DNA of 61,100 nucleotides from Lutispora saccharofermentans. GTDB taxonomy: Bacteria; Bacillota; Clostridia; Lutisporales; Lutisporaceae. The notes beneath the pieces are model-generated. The model searched no databases, was not told the origin of the DNA, and was given only the letters and a program-made list of their open reading frames with translations. The stretch is taken from assembly GCF_024363565.1 (NCBI RefSeq), contig NZ_JAJEKE010000024.1, positions 1 to 61,100 on the forward strand. The letters run 5' to 3'. Shown piece by piece: positions 45,090 through 54,020 of this stretch; position 1 is the first letter of the stretch; every line of letters begins with the position of its first letter. Both the position numbers and the translations under genes were made by a program.

Positions 45090-46526
45090 CTAATTATCAG
45101 CTATTCCCTCTTTAGCATCAATAGGTCTATACGTCTTATTGCTATATATCGCCCCAGTCTTCCATTGGAACAAACCCAGCCATGCAAATATAATAGCGAC
45201 CAATGGGGAAATCCAATTCAAGAAAGCATAGGGCAGATAAGATATGGTAGGTACGCCTAAAGCGCCTGCAAAGAACAATGCGCATAGATTCCACGGAACT
45301 AAAGGTGAAGTCATGGTTGCCGAATCCTCCAATGTTCTGGATAGAGTCTGAGGCAGCATATCCTTATCTTTGTATGCCTGAAGATACATCCTTCCTGTCA
45401 GAACAAGAGACATATATTGGCTTGAGGTGACTATATTCAGACCAATTGCGGTGAGCACTGTTGAAGTAACCAATGAACCCACGCTCTTTGTTAGAACTTT
45501 GAATTTTTCAAGAAGTACGCTGAGCACCTGTGTTTTTTCAAGTATGGCACCATAAGGCATAACAATCAAGGTCAATGTAACTGTATAAGCCATATTTTGC
45601 AGTCCGCCTCTGCTAAGCAATTTATCTACGGAGGCTATACCCACATTTGATGCGAATCCGGTATCCATTATCGTGGTGATTGATGATATCGTTTCTCCTT
45701 GAACGAAAACAGCAATGAGAGCTGCTATTATGGCTGAAAAAAGTAAACTGATCAGTGCAGGGACTTTTTTAATCGCAAGGATGATTACTAATATTGGTGG
45801 GATCCACACAAGGAAATTTAAATTAAAGGTTTGTTTTATCACTTCCAAGGTTGTATTTATTGAAGAAACATCCAAAGTATCGCTGCTGTACTTAGCACCT
45901 ATTATCCCATATAATATCAATGCTATTATTAACGAAGGGGTGGTTGTATAAAGCATAGATTTAATATGATCGAACAGATCGCCTTCGGCAATAGCAGGTG
46001 ATAAGTTAGTCGTATCGGACAAAGGCGACATCTTATCTCCAAAATATGCCCCTGATACGATTGCACCGGCAGTGATCGCAGGATTAATTCCCAGCCCTTC
46101 TCCTACAGCTATTAATGCCACCCCGATGGTTCCGCCCGTAGACCAGGAGCTTCCTGTAGAAATTGATACTACGCAGCATACAAGACATGCTGTTACCAAG
46201 AATATTTTTGGGTTTATTAATTTTAATCCCCAGTATATTATAGCCGGTACAGTTCCGCTGGCCATCCATGATCCCATGACCATACCTATAATAAACAATA
46301 TCAGTACTGTTGTTATAGCCATTTTCCCGCCATCTTCAATAGAAGATATTATGAAATCCCATTTTACACCACTATATAAAAGCGCCGCTATGGCTACAGC
46401 CATTGAAATTGACATAGCTATATGGACCGGAATCCCTAAAAATCCTAGAGAAGCACCCATTATAACCAAAAGAGAAATTACAATAAATAAACATATACCA
46501 AAACTCGGACTGTTGTTTTCTTTCAT
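45090..46526 (-). CDS. NhaC-family sodium/proton antiporter (copy 2)
   Basis: 478 residues with about 11-12 transmembrane helices. ISTGSSWSTGGTIG and GAYFGDKMSPLSDTT are the classical NhaC signatures, better conserved than in copy 1. AGAGGAGG precedes the ATG. First gene of a putative NhaC-amidohydrolase-amidohydrolase operon under the sigma-54 promoter at 46759. The 127-bp gap to the next gene holds no clear terminator. Confidence 0.9.
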   Translation of the reverse strand: MKENNSPSFGICLFIVISLLVIMGASLGFLGIPVHIAMSISMAVAIAALLYSGVKWDFIISSIEDGGKMAITTVLILFIIGMVMGSWMASGTVPAIIYWGLKLINPKIFLVTACLVCCVVSISTGSSWSTGGTIGVALIAVGEGLGINPAITAGAIVSGAYFGDKMSPLSDTTNLSPAIAEGDLFDHIKSMLYTTTPSLIIALILYGIIGAKYSSDTLDVSSINTTLEVIKQTFNLNFLVWIPPILVIILAIKKVPALISLLFSAIIAALIAVFVQGETISSITTIMDTGFASNVGIASVDKLLSRGGLQNMAYTVTLTLIVMPYGAILEKTQVLSVLLEKFKVLTKSVGSLVTSTVLTAIGLNIVTSSQYMSLVLTGRMYLQAYKDKDMLPQTLSRTLEDSATMTSPLVPWNLCALFFAGALGVPTISYLPYAFLNWISPLVAIIFAWLGLFQWKTGAIYSNKTYRPIDAKEGIADN

Positions 46527-46654
46527 TTTTAATCCTCCTCTGAGAGCATATAATAGCTCATTTTTTATAAATCTTTCGAATCATTCATTTTGTTTAAGTA
46601 TAGCCGCGAAATCCTTACATCAAATCTCCTGCTCTCATTTCTGACAAAGCCAGC

Positions 46655-46722
46655 TATGGGAATCCTGTTTCGTCTGCAACTGCAACCCTTTTTCCTTGAA
46701 GTTCTTCATATTCAGCCACTAT
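46655..46722 (-). pseudogene. 5' remnant of an SDR gene
   Basis: From a GTG at 46722 the minus strand reads AEYEELQGKRVAVADETGFP and then a stop. This aligns with AKYDEFQGKRVVVTGGASG of the intact SDR at 40265. Homology then ends. The adjoining control region is also duplicated, so a segment like 40205-40455 was copied here and the gene lost. Confidence 0.75.
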
Positions 46723-46758
46723 AATTCTCCTTTCCTGATTCTATTCAACTTATAATGT

Positions 46759-46775
46759 TGCACAAAACATGCCAA
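46759..46775 (-). promoter_or_regulatory. Sigma-54 promoter (duplicate) upstream of NhaC copy 2
   Basis: The minus strand reads TTGGCATGTTTTGTGCA, one base different from the site at 40305-40321. After the SDR remnant, the first intact gene downstream is NhaC copy 2. Confidence 0.75.
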
Positions 46776-46849
46776 ATCTATTACGTCATAGCCAACAGCA
46801 TATTTAAGGGTTTTCAAGGATGTTTTTATTGTATAGCACATAAATCCAT

Positions 46850-46905
46850 GCCATATATGTCAAAGTTGTTGTCATGCAATTCATAATTTATGCAATATTA
46901 TGCAC
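46850..46905. promoter_or_regulatory. Duplicate upstream activator region
   Basis: ATGCCATATATGTCAAA and TTGTCATGCAATTCATAAT with TTATGCAATATTA closely match 40390-40455. The plus-strand sigma-54 promoter seen at 40480 is not conserved here. Confidence 0.6.
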
Positions 46906-47009
46906 AGTCTTCGATATATTTGATCATGCTCATATCGATAAAAGAAGGAATTTTGAAAGAAATGGAGAAAATTTATGTAAGAGCATAATAATGTCTGGAG
47001 ATGTATTAA

Positions 47010-47504
47010 ATGGATATGATATCGTATATTGGAAATTTGTGCGAAAGGTATAGCATATATTATAATATGAGTAGAGATGTGATTATTCTAAATGAATCTA
47101 TCGATATTATGGCTAAATTCAAGGATGTGCACGGAAGAACCTTCCTTGGACCTAAGGATGTGATAGATTCCTATGAAATCAATGAAATATGCTATGTTAA
47201 GCATATAGAAAACATAAATGTCATATCCCTTTCAGATTTCACCGACTTTCTGAAAAAAGCAGTTGAAAATTATGTTGAACCTAAAAGAGATCATATGTGC
47301 ACATATATAACAGGCGTCGCAGTCACACAAAGCAATATCAATGATGAGCTCATACATATCATTAAGAGATTTAAATACAGCAAATCTTATTTATTCTCCC
47401 TCCACGGTTGGAGTGAAATCAGGCTTTTGGTTATTAACCCCGACAAAGAACAAATTATTACTAATAAACCTGGTAAGAAGGTAATCAAGTTCTATAGCTT
47501 TTGA
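47010..47504 (+). CDS. Hypothetical protein (164 aa)
   Basis: No family recognised. Soluble, mixed charge; HGRTFLGPKDVIDSYEI and SLHGWSEIRLLVINPDKEQI are the most structured parts. GGAG precedes the first ATG. It occupies the position taken by the racemase at the paralogous control region (40535) but has no sequence relation to it and no sigma-54 site of its own that I can find. Confidence 0.65.
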   Translation: MDMISYIGNLCERYSIYYNMSRDVIILNESIDIMAKFKDVHGRTFLGPKDVIDSYEINEICYVKHIENINVISLSDFTDFLKKAVENYVEPKRDHMCTYITGVAVTQSNINDELIHIIKRFKYSKSYLFSLHGWSEIRLLVINPDKEQIITNKPGKKVIKFYSF

Positions 47505-47590
47505 TGGAGGCTTGAATCAGTTTACCTGATAATATTCTCAACTCCCAATGGAGCTGGGTTTATTATAATAAAATCTTAGGGGGGTATTTT

Positions 47591-49225
47591 ATGAACTCAT
47601 TAGTACTTCTTTTATTAGGCTTGGCTTTGTTCTTCATCGCCTATGTCAGTTATGGCGCCTTCCTGGCAAAGTCCTGGGGCATCGATCCCTCCAGAAAGAC
47701 ACCTGCCAATGCTTTGAGGGACGATGTTGACTACTGTCCTGCCAACCCTAATGTTCTCCTGGGCCATCACTTTTCATCCATTGCAGGCGCAGGCCCTATA
47801 ACCGGACCTATTCTGGCATCTGTATTCGGTTGGCTTCCGGTTTATCTTTGGATAGTGATCGGAAGCATATTCGTAGGCGGCGTCCATGACTGGGGTTCTC
47901 TATTCGCATCAATAAGGCACGAAGGAAAATCCATTGGTGAAATAATAAGAGTCAACCTCGGTCAAAAGGGAAAAATGCTTTTCAACATCTTTGCATGGCT
48001 GACACTCGTACTTGTGGTAGCAGCATTTACAGACATATGTGCAGGCACCTTTGCTTTTGATCCTGCCAAAGGGGATTTGACCGGAGCAAGGGCTGGTACT
48101 GCATCGGTTCTATTTATTTTCTTAGCAATGGGCTTTGGTTATTTTGTTTACAGAAAAGGAGCAAGGCTCAGTGTTTCTTCGGTTATCGGCGTAGCTCTTT
48201 TATTCTTCTGTATTTTCTTAGGCTATAGCTTCCCTGTTCTCAAGCTTTCCAAATTGGCCTGGAATGTGATCCTCATAATTTACATCTTTGCCGCATCGAC
48301 ATTGCCCGTATGGCTTCTCCTTCAGCCAAGAGATTATTTATGTTCCTTCTTGCTTTATGCGATGCTGATAGGGGGAGTAATAGGAGTATTTCTCGTCAGA
48401 CCGGAAATAGTCATATCAGCTTCCAACGGCTTCACAATCGGCGAAGGCAGCAAGGCCCAGTATCTGTTCCCCATGCTGTTTGTAACGGTCGCTTGCGGTG
48501 CTATATCAGGCTTTCATTCCCTCGTAGGCTCGGGAACAACCTCAAAGCAGATAAACAATGAAAAGGATTCCAAGCTCATTGGCTACGGCGGAATGCTTAT
48601 AGAGGGAGTAGTCGCTATTTTGGCATTGATTTCAGTAGCTGCATTTAAAGATGCAGCCGGAACCCCGGCAATCATATTCTCCTCGGGGATTGCCACCTTT
48701 ATGAATAGCTTCGGCCTTCCCGTTGAAGTAGGAAAAGTATTTGTAATCCTTGCCTTCTCAGCCTTTGCTTTGACCAGCCTTGATACGGCAACCAGAATCG
48801 GAAGATATGTTTTCCAGGAATTCTTTGATAAACCGGATGGAACCACAGAAAAGACCAACGGCTCAAATATGTATGTTGCTACTGCCGTCACAGTTGCTGC
48901 TTCATGCCTTCTTCTCCTTTACGGCTACTCCAAGATCTGGCCTATTTTCGGATCGGCAAATCAGCTTCTGGCCGGGCTATCCTTGCTGGCACTGACAGTC
49001 TGGTTTGCAAACACCGGAAAGGATTACATGATGACTATGATACCCATGATATTCATGTTTGCAGTCACATTGTCCGCCCTGGTAATACTCGTTAAAAACT
49101 TCTTTGCAGCAGGGAATATCATACTTGGCGTTCTTGCCGTTGTCCTGTTTGTGCTGGCTGTATACTTGATCTACACTGCGGCACATACAATGAAGGAAAA
49201 GAAGTCCAAGAACTTAAGCGCATAA
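47591..49225 (+). CDS. cstA: Carbon starvation protein CstA
   Basis: 544 residues with about 14-15 transmembrane segments. Motifs are ILLGHHFSSIAGAGPITGPI (positions about 55-74), GGVHDWGSLFASIRH, QPRDYLCSF and SGFHSLVGSGTTSKQI. CstA family proteins import peptides or pyruvate under starvation, again matching the peptide-use theme. This is the shorter Gram-positive form. GGGGGG precedes the ATG. Ends in a terminator shared with uppP. Confidence 0.94.
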   Translation: MNSLVLLLLGLALFFIAYVSYGAFLAKSWGIDPSRKTPANALRDDVDYCPANPNVLLGHHFSSIAGAGPITGPILASVFGWLPVYLWIVIGSIFVGGVHDWGSLFASIRHEGKSIGEIIRVNLGQKGKMLFNIFAWLTLVLVVAAFTDICAGTFAFDPAKGDLTGARAGTASVLFIFLAMGFGYFVYRKGARLSVSSVIGVALLFFCIFLGYSFPVLKLSKLAWNVILIIYIFAASTLPVWLLLQPRDYLCSFLLYAMLIGGVIGVFLVRPEIVISASNGFTIGEGSKAQYLFPMLFVTVACGAISGFHSLVGSGTTSKQINNEKDSKLIGYGGMLIEGVVAILALISVAAFKDAAGTPAIIFSSGIATFMNSFGLPVEVGKVFVILAFSAFALTSLDTATRIGRYVFQEFFDKPDGTTEKTNGSNMYVATAVTVAASCLLLLYGYSKIWPIFGSANQLLAGLSLLALTVWFANTGKDYMMTMIPMIFMFAVTLSALVILVKNFFAAGNIILGVLAVVLFVLAVYLIYTAAHTMKEKKSKNLSA

Positions 49226-49252
49226 TAAATGGGGGCTGCTGCCCCCATTTAT
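49225..49252. terminator. Bidirectional terminator between cstA and uppP
   Basis: ATAAATGGGGGC pairs with GCCCCCATTTAT across a TGCT loop, with T-rich flanks on both sides, between convergent stop codons. Confidence 0.9.
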
Positions 49253-49255
49253 ATT

Positions 49256-50041
49256 TTAAAAGAATATATGTGTCAAATACTGATCTATCAATATCAATGC
49301 GCCTAATGCAAATACATAATAAGAAAAATATCTCATCTTGCCCTTCTTTAATACATTCAACATATATCTGATGGATATGTATCCGAATATAACCGCAAAT
49401 ATGAAGCCTGCTCCCAAGCTCATAGAATCCAGGTTTCCTACCCCTGCTTCCAGCACATCCTTCATATCAAATACCGCTGCCCCAAGTATGGCAGGTATTG
49501 ACAGCAGAAATGAAAATCTGGCTGCAAAATCCCTGTCCATATGCCGGAATAATGCTCCCGATATGGTAAGGCCCGATCGTGATACAGCCGGCAGTATTGC
49601 CGCCCCCTGCATCAAGCCGACAAAAGCCGCATCCAGCAAGCTGGTTTCTTCCGCATCCTTATATCCCTTTCTCAAGCTGTCTGCAAAGTACAGCACCAGT
49701 CCGGTTATAAAAAATTCAAAGCCTAATGTGTTGCCGCTGGCAAACACCTTCTCAAAAAAGTCCTTGAAGGCCACTCCAATGATAGCTGTAGGTATAGTCC
49801 CCGCAATAAGCAGCAGTGTGAGCCTTTGGAAGGGTCTTCTCAGTATTGAGGCTATATCTTTCCAAAAAACCGCAAATACTGCCGCAAGAGTCCCCAGATG
49901 AACCACTATGCCGAAGGTCAGTGAGGGCTCAGCCACTCCAAATATCTTTTGAAAAAGCACCAGATGGCCGGAGCTGCTGATAGGCAAAAACTCTGTAATA
50001 CCTTGTATGATCCCGAGCAATATGGCTTGAATGAAAGTCAT
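49256..50041 (-). CDS. uppP: Undecaprenyl-diphosphatase UppP (BacA)
   Basis: 261 residues, about 8 transmembrane segments. The catalytic regions are GITEFLPISSSGHL near residue 15 and LPAVSRSGLTISGAL near residue 155. It recycles the lipid carrier of wall synthesis by removing phosphate from undecaprenyl diphosphate and also gives bacitracin resistance. AGAGGGG precedes the ATG. Single-gene unit. Confidence 0.95.
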   Translation of the reverse strand: MTFIQAILLGIIQGITEFLPISSSGHLVLFQKIFGVAEPSLTFGIVVHLGTLAAVFAVFWKDIASILRRPFQRLTLLLIAGTIPTAIIGVAFKDFFEKVFASGNTLGFEFFITGLVLYFADSLRKGYKDAEETSLLDAAFVGLMQGAAILPAVSRSGLTISGALFRHMDRDFAARFSFLLSIPAILGAAVFDMKDVLEAGVGNLDSMSLGAGFIFAVIFGYISIRYMLNVLKKGKMRYFSYYVFALGALILIDQYLTHIFF

Positions 50042-50070
50042 TTCGTCAACCCCTCTTCCTTATGATTTTT

Positions 50071-50205
50071 GTTGTCTTAACTGATAACAATTGCAAATGC
50101 CCTGGGGCACTGGACTTAGTCGCCCTTGGACACTCACTGCCTATAGCGGTGGGAGTCTTAGGGCGAGTTAGTTCAGTGCTGCACTCTTATATCAGTTAAG
50201 ACAAC
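50071..50205 (+). repeat. Structured palindromic repeat, copy C
   Basis: 135 bp with perfect 16-bp inverted ends GTTGTCTTAACTGATA. Compared with copy A the ends have changed on both sides (TTAACTG against CTGACTG), keeping pairing. The core has the TCGCCCT/AGGGCGA stem and CCTATAG loop and GCACTGGAC/GTTCAGTGC, but lacks the first hairpin of copies A, D and E. Confidence 0.85.
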
Positions 50206-50232
50206 TACGCCTAATTAAATTTATTGCACAAA

Positions 50233-51750
50233 TCAATCTTTTTTTAGCAGTACTCCTGCGATATAGCCTTCCGTTTCTTTATCCAAAAGTCTCACCTTAT
50301 ACCATCTGTATCCCGATGAAAGGCCTCCGTCTTCGAGTATACGGACCCTTTCGCCCGCAGCCAGCTTGGTTATCACACCGTCGGAAGAAAGGTTGGGGGA
50401 GTTCCTCAATTTGCTGCCTTCCACCTTTACAGCAGCCTCATCACCTGCATTCAACTCGTATCCGGTGGTTTGTCTAACAGAAAGCTTATCCCCTAATTCA
50501 TATATCTTGCCTCTGGCGGGCAGGCCGTCGCTGTCGAAGCCATGGGCTGAAATTTTATCCGCTGTAAAATATTCTTTATTGAAGCCTTTGATATTGTTAA
50601 ACACTCTTTCTTGATAAGCTCCCTTCCAGGATGATCCGGGCATATTGACCTTGCTATATCCGTTGTAAGCCATAACAGCAAAATACCAGTTTTCCAGCAC
50701 ATCCGGATTCATATCCGATACTTTGGGCAAAGCTCCGCCGAAGCTGGAAAGCCATTTATCATAAAGTATCTTAGCCCCGACACGTATATCGAATTCGGCG
50801 TCGGTTTTCATCCTTTCAATATTCTCCGGGCCAAAGGTTTCCCCCGTGTATTGTATGGTTATAGAACCGTTCATAGGGGTTACCTGCATAATACCGATTC
50901 CGCCGTCAAAGGATATGACGGGTTCGCCCCAGACAAACTGCTGTCCCCGGCTTTCTATGTAGGCAATAGAGCTTATTATCTCATAGGGAACGCCTTCCTC
51001 TGCAGATATTTTTTTCAACAGCTTGTCGGTTTCTTCCTTGCTTATGCCATAGTATTTAAAAGGCCCCTCTGAGGCTTTATATGAGTATTTTCCGTCTTCT
51101 ATAGCAAAATAAGCCTTTGTGTAGCTTACGGCTTCTCCCGCTTCATCATATGAAACGGACTTTTTCATTATTCTTCCGTCCTCAGTTATTCTAAGCTCGC
51201 CTATGTTATAGCCCTGAAGGCCTTCACCCAATACTTCTTTAATTTTATTCTGGCTTACCTCCAATATATACCATCTGTTTATGAAGCCGCTTTCCTTTTC
51301 CTTGAAAATAGGTATCATTTCCATTATCCCGTTCTTGTTTATATCTGAATTCAATATGTAGGATATATCCAGCGATTCACCCTTCAGCGGCTTCTTCCAG
51401 GATGAAAATAATCGCATTTTTTCCTTCTCCATACCAAACAGCAGGAATTGAACCTCATCAGCATTTTTATCCAAATTTACGAGCAAAGCTTCCTTTTTCC
51501 CGTCTCCATTAAAATCTGAAATGGAGCATTGGAATAATCCTTCATATGCTTTGTCTCCAAGCTTTACATTGATTCCTTTTCCCTTTGCCACTTCTATCTT
51601 CAGGTCTGCCGCCCCATCATCATTTAAATCCCGCTCGGCATAAACCTCCGTCTCCCGGTTCCATACCTCTGCAGTATTATCACAAAACATGGGAGTATAC
51701 AGCATTGCCGATAGTATTGCTGCAAAAGCTGCAAATTTAATCTTTTCCAT
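50233..51750 (-). CDS. Secreted lytic transglycosylase with calcium-binding-like repeats and SH3 domain
   Basis: 505 residues. A signal peptide (about 1-23) is followed by three EF-hand/FG-GAP-like loops, DLNDDGAADL (41), DFNGDGKKEA (79) and DINKNGIMEM (136). The SLT domain lies about 240-390, with catalytic Glu266 in YIESRGQ and GIGIMQVTP. A bacterial SH3 domain closes the protein (about 430-505). It would cleave glycan strands of peptidoglycan outside the membrane. GAGGAGG precedes the ATG. Confidence 0.87.
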   Translation of the reverse strand: MEKIKFAAFAAILSAMLYTPMFCDNTAEVWNRETEVYAERDLNDDGAADLKIEVAKGKGINVKLGDKAYEGLFQCSISDFNGDGKKEALLVNLDKNADEVQFLLFGMEKEKMRLFSSWKKPLKGESLDISYILNSDINKNGIMEMIPIFKEKESGFINRWYILEVSQNKIKEVLGEGLQGYNIGELRITEDGRIMKKSVSYDEAGEAVSYTKAYFAIEDGKYSYKASEGPFKYYGISKEETDKLLKKISAEEGVPYEIISSIAYIESRGQQFVWGEPVISFDGGIGIMQVTPMNGSITIQYTGETFGPENIERMKTDAEFDIRVGAKILYDKWLSSFGGALPKVSDMNPDVLENWYFAVMAYNGYSKVNMPGSSWKGAYQERVFNNIKGFNKEYFTADKISAHGFDSDGLPARGKIYELGDKLSVRQTTGYELNAGDEAAVKVEGSKLRNSPNLSSDGVITKLAAGERVRILEDGGLSSGYRWYKVRLLDKETEGYIAGVLLKKD

Positions 51751-51792
51751 TTTTACCTCCTCTATACTATCCTTTGATTCCTGCTAATGTGT

Positions 51793-51801
51793 ATTATACC
51801 A
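51793..51801 (-). promoter_or_regulatory. Extended -10 promoter of the transglycosylase gene
   Basis: The minus strand reads TGGTATAAT, an extended -10, about 43 bp upstream of the ATG. The -35 is unclear. Confidence 0.5.
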
Positions 51802-51846
51802 TTTTTAGACGTGTACAGCCTTATAATTGATTCAAAAATTTAAAAG

Positions 51847-51867
51847 GGGCAGGTGCGAGACCTGCCC
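51847..51867 (-). terminator. Terminator of the eetA-eetB-hepT operon
   Basis: GGGCAGGT pairs perfectly with ACCTGCCC across a 5-nt loop and is followed by CTTTTAAATTTTT on the minus strand. Confidence 0.85.
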
Positions 51868-51878
51868 ATACATAAGTC

Positions 51879-52829
51879 CTAAAACTTTCTTTCAAGCTGT
51901 TTCCCTATTATGTCCGTTATGGCATCCTTTCCAAAGCCGTCAGGCAAAGAATCCTTGAGCTTTATAGCCCTGCTTATATACTTCATCGCAAGGCCTTTCG
52001 TCCTATCAAGGCCCCCGCTTATCTTTACACATTCCAGGAGGCTTTCGCCGCCATCTTCTTCAATAGCTTCGATGGCTCTGACGGTGCGTTCCTTGTATGC
52101 GCTTTGCAAGGAGTATATTATCGGCAAGGTGAATATCCCCTGCTTTGCATCGCTGAGCAATGGCTTGCCCACAGTTTTTTCATCACCCGTAAAGTCCAAA
52201 ATATCATCTACGATTTGAAAGGCCATGCCGATATTGCTTCCGATCTTAGATAGCTTTGAGGTCATTTTTTTATCGCAGCCCGCCTTGTGAGCACCTACGC
52301 CGATGCTCAGCGAGAAAAGAGCAGCCGTCTTCCCGCCTATTCTCTTGAGATATTTTCTCACATCCACGGTTTGATCGAATTTTTGTTCATTTTGATCTAT
52401 CTCGCTGTCGCATATGAAAGCAATCGCTTTTGACAGATCCTTCATCATTTCCACCTCAGCCATATCCGCTACCAGCATAAAAGCTCTGGTAAACAGAAAA
52501 TCTCCGCAATATACTGCGGTGTTTTTACCCAATGCGGATTGCATGGTTTTGGTGCCTCTTCTTGTCTCTGCGTCATCTACTATGTCATCATGTATCAAGG
52601 TGGCCATATGCATTATTTCTATGGAGGTGGCAAGGGGCACGACCGTTTCGCTTTTATAATCGCCGAATGTAGATCCTATTATAGTAAGGGCAGGCCTGAG
52701 CCTTTTGCCTCCGCTTTTTACAAAGTCCTTTAAGGATGCCTCCACCATCTTGCTTCTCGTCTTTAAAGTTTTTAAAAGATGCTCCTCAACCTTATTGAGT
52801 TCCATCGCCAAAAAGTCCTTGTTCCCCAA
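51879..52829 (-). CDS. hepT: Polyprenyl (heptaprenyl) diphosphate synthase, DmkB/HepT-like
   Basis: 316-residue trans-prenyltransferase. The first Asp-rich motif is HDDIVDDAETRRG and the second QIVDDILDFTG, with GGKRLRPAL near the N-terminus. It makes the long isoprenoid tail of demethylmenaquinone or menaquinone. The operon with EetA- and EetB-like genes matches Listeria dmkB. The start is probably TTG at 52829 (GGGGGTG upstream); an ATG at 52805 is the alternative. Confidence 0.9.
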   Translation of the reverse strand: MGNKDFLAMELNKVEEHLLKTLKTRSKMVEASLKDFVKSGGKRLRPALTIIGSTFGDYKSETVVPLATSIEIMHMATLIHDDIVDDAETRRGTKTMQSALGKNTAVYCGDFLFTRAFMLVADMAEVEMMKDLSKAIAFICDSEIDQNEQKFDQTVDVRKYLKRIGGKTAALFSLSIGVGAHKAGCDKKMTSKLSKIGSNIGMAFQIVDDILDFTGDEKTVGKPLLSDAKQGIFTLPIIYSLQSAYKERTVRAIEAIEEDGGESLLECVKISGGLDRTKGLAMKYISRAIKLKDSLPDGFGKDAITDIIGKQLERKF

Positions 52830-52832
52830 GGC

Positions 52833-53357
52833 CTATGCACCCCCTATCTTCAGAATCCTCTTTACCGGCTCCACGGTAAATTCAACAGTAAAGCCTATCA
52901 AAATTCCTGTTATAACTCCTGATATCAACAGCACCGGGAGATAATAAAAAAGATGAATATTTGATATAACCAGACTTGCAACTCCAATTTGACCTATATT
53001 ATGAAATACTGCTCCAACGGTGCTTATAGTAGGTATGCTGAAAATATTCTTATGCTTCAGATACATATATGCCATCACAGAGCTGCTCAGAATACCGCCT
53101 GCCAAGCTGTAGAGAAAGCTTGAAAGCCCTCCTCCGAAAAGAGAGCTCAGCAATGTCCGCAATACAACTACTATAACAGCCTCCTTGAACCCAAAAAGCA
53201 TTATGGTAATGAGGCTTATTATATTTGCAAGGCCAAGCTTAACACCCGGCACAGGGACAGGCACAGGTATAACCCTCTCAATGACATGAAGAACCAAAGC
53301 CTGAGATATTAAAATGCTCAATAAAACCATTTTTCTTGTTTTGGTCAAAAATAACAC
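52833..53357 (-). CDS. eetB: Gx transporter family membrane protein, EetB-like
   Basis: 174 residues with about five transmembrane segments and VPGVKLGLANI, the signature of the family once called heptaprenyl diphosphate synthase component I. In Listeria the homologue EetB belongs to the flavin-based extracellular electron transfer locus, beside EetA and DmkB as here. The start may be GTG at 53357 or, better spaced from AGGAAG, TTG at 53348. Assignment rests on family and gene order. Confidence 0.85.
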   Translation of the reverse strand: MLFLTKTRKMVLLSILISQALVLHVIERVIPVPVPVPGVKLGLANIISLITIMLFGFKEAVIVVVLRTLLSSLFGGGLSSFLYSLAGGILSSSVMAYMYLKHKNIFSIPTISTVGAVFHNIGQIGVASLVISNIHLFYYLPVLLISGVITGILIGFTVEFTVEPVKRILKIGGA

Positions 53358-53360
53358 TTC

Positions 53361-53753
53361 CTATTGAGAAACACCATCTACATCGGCTTTTTCATTGCCT
53401 TCGATGAATACCTGAACTTTATTGGGCAGGCATACGATGCTCTGACCAACCCTATCGATGACACCGGTTTTCTGGCATATTTTATCCGGGCATACTACAT
53501 CAGATACATAGGCTCCTTTGCTGTCCGCCTTTATATCTATATATCTCCCCTCTTCCAGTTCAATGTGAATCAGCTTTTCACTGCTTAGGTTTCTCATGTC
53601 GACCCTTTCATATTCCTTGCCGTTTACTGAAATCACCACTGTTTTGTTCCCGGTATCCTTATATAACAGCTTCAGTCCAAAATATGATATACCCGCTATC
53701 AGTACTATCAAAAGCAGCAATATATCCCCTTTTTTCAACTTCACAATCATCAC
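53361..53753 (-). CDS. eetA: NusG domain II-containing membrane-anchored protein, EetA-like
   Basis: 130 residues. One N-terminal transmembrane helix (about 10-29) precedes an extracellular NusG_II-like beta domain with VVCPDKICQKTG (a conserved Cys pair) and QSIVCLPNKV. In Listeria the corresponding EetA is required for electron export. The gene overlaps nothing and is 3 bp upstream of the EetB-like gene. Symbol assigned from family and order. Confidence 0.82.
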   Translation of the reverse strand: MMIVKLKKGDILLLLIVLIAGISYFGLKLLYKDTGNKTVVISVNGKEYERVDMRNLSSEKLIHIELEEGRYIDIKADSKGAYVSDVVCPDKICQKTGVIDRVGQSIVCLPNKVQVFIEGNEKADVDGVSQ

Positions 53754-53852
53754 CGACCTATGTTTCTCTTTATTTAAAGCCTTATATAATTTTATTTTAA
53801 TATAAGGAAAATTTCAACATTTTCTGTATATTATTCATATATCATCTGAAAA

Positions 53853-54010
53853 ATCCCGTTACCCATTCGACACTAAACTAAACCGCCCTAAGCCCCCGCC
53901 CCTATAGGCGGCGGGTATCAAAGGGCGGTTAAGTCCAATATGGACTCGGCTAACATTTTGTGAGGGTTCCCATCCCCCACAAAATGAAGTCTCGTTCAAG
54001 GTAACGGGAT
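53853..54010 (-). repeat. Structured palindromic repeat, copy D
   Basis: 158 bp with perfect 11-bp inverted ends ATCCCGTTACC, different from those of copies A-C. On the minus strand it keeps TTGAACGAGACTTCATT, AATGTTAGCCGAGTCC and the core CCGCCCTTTG/TTAGGGCGG with loop CCTATAG. The stem has changed from TCGCCC/GGGCGA to CCGCCC/GGGCGG. It ends 10 bp from the ndh2 stop. Confidence 0.85.
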
Positions 54011-54020
54011 AAAATCAAGA

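Noticed and set aside
47505..47590. Attenuator upstream of cstA
   Set aside because: CTCCCA/TGGG pairing is short and interrupted, with no convincing alternative fold or leader peptide.
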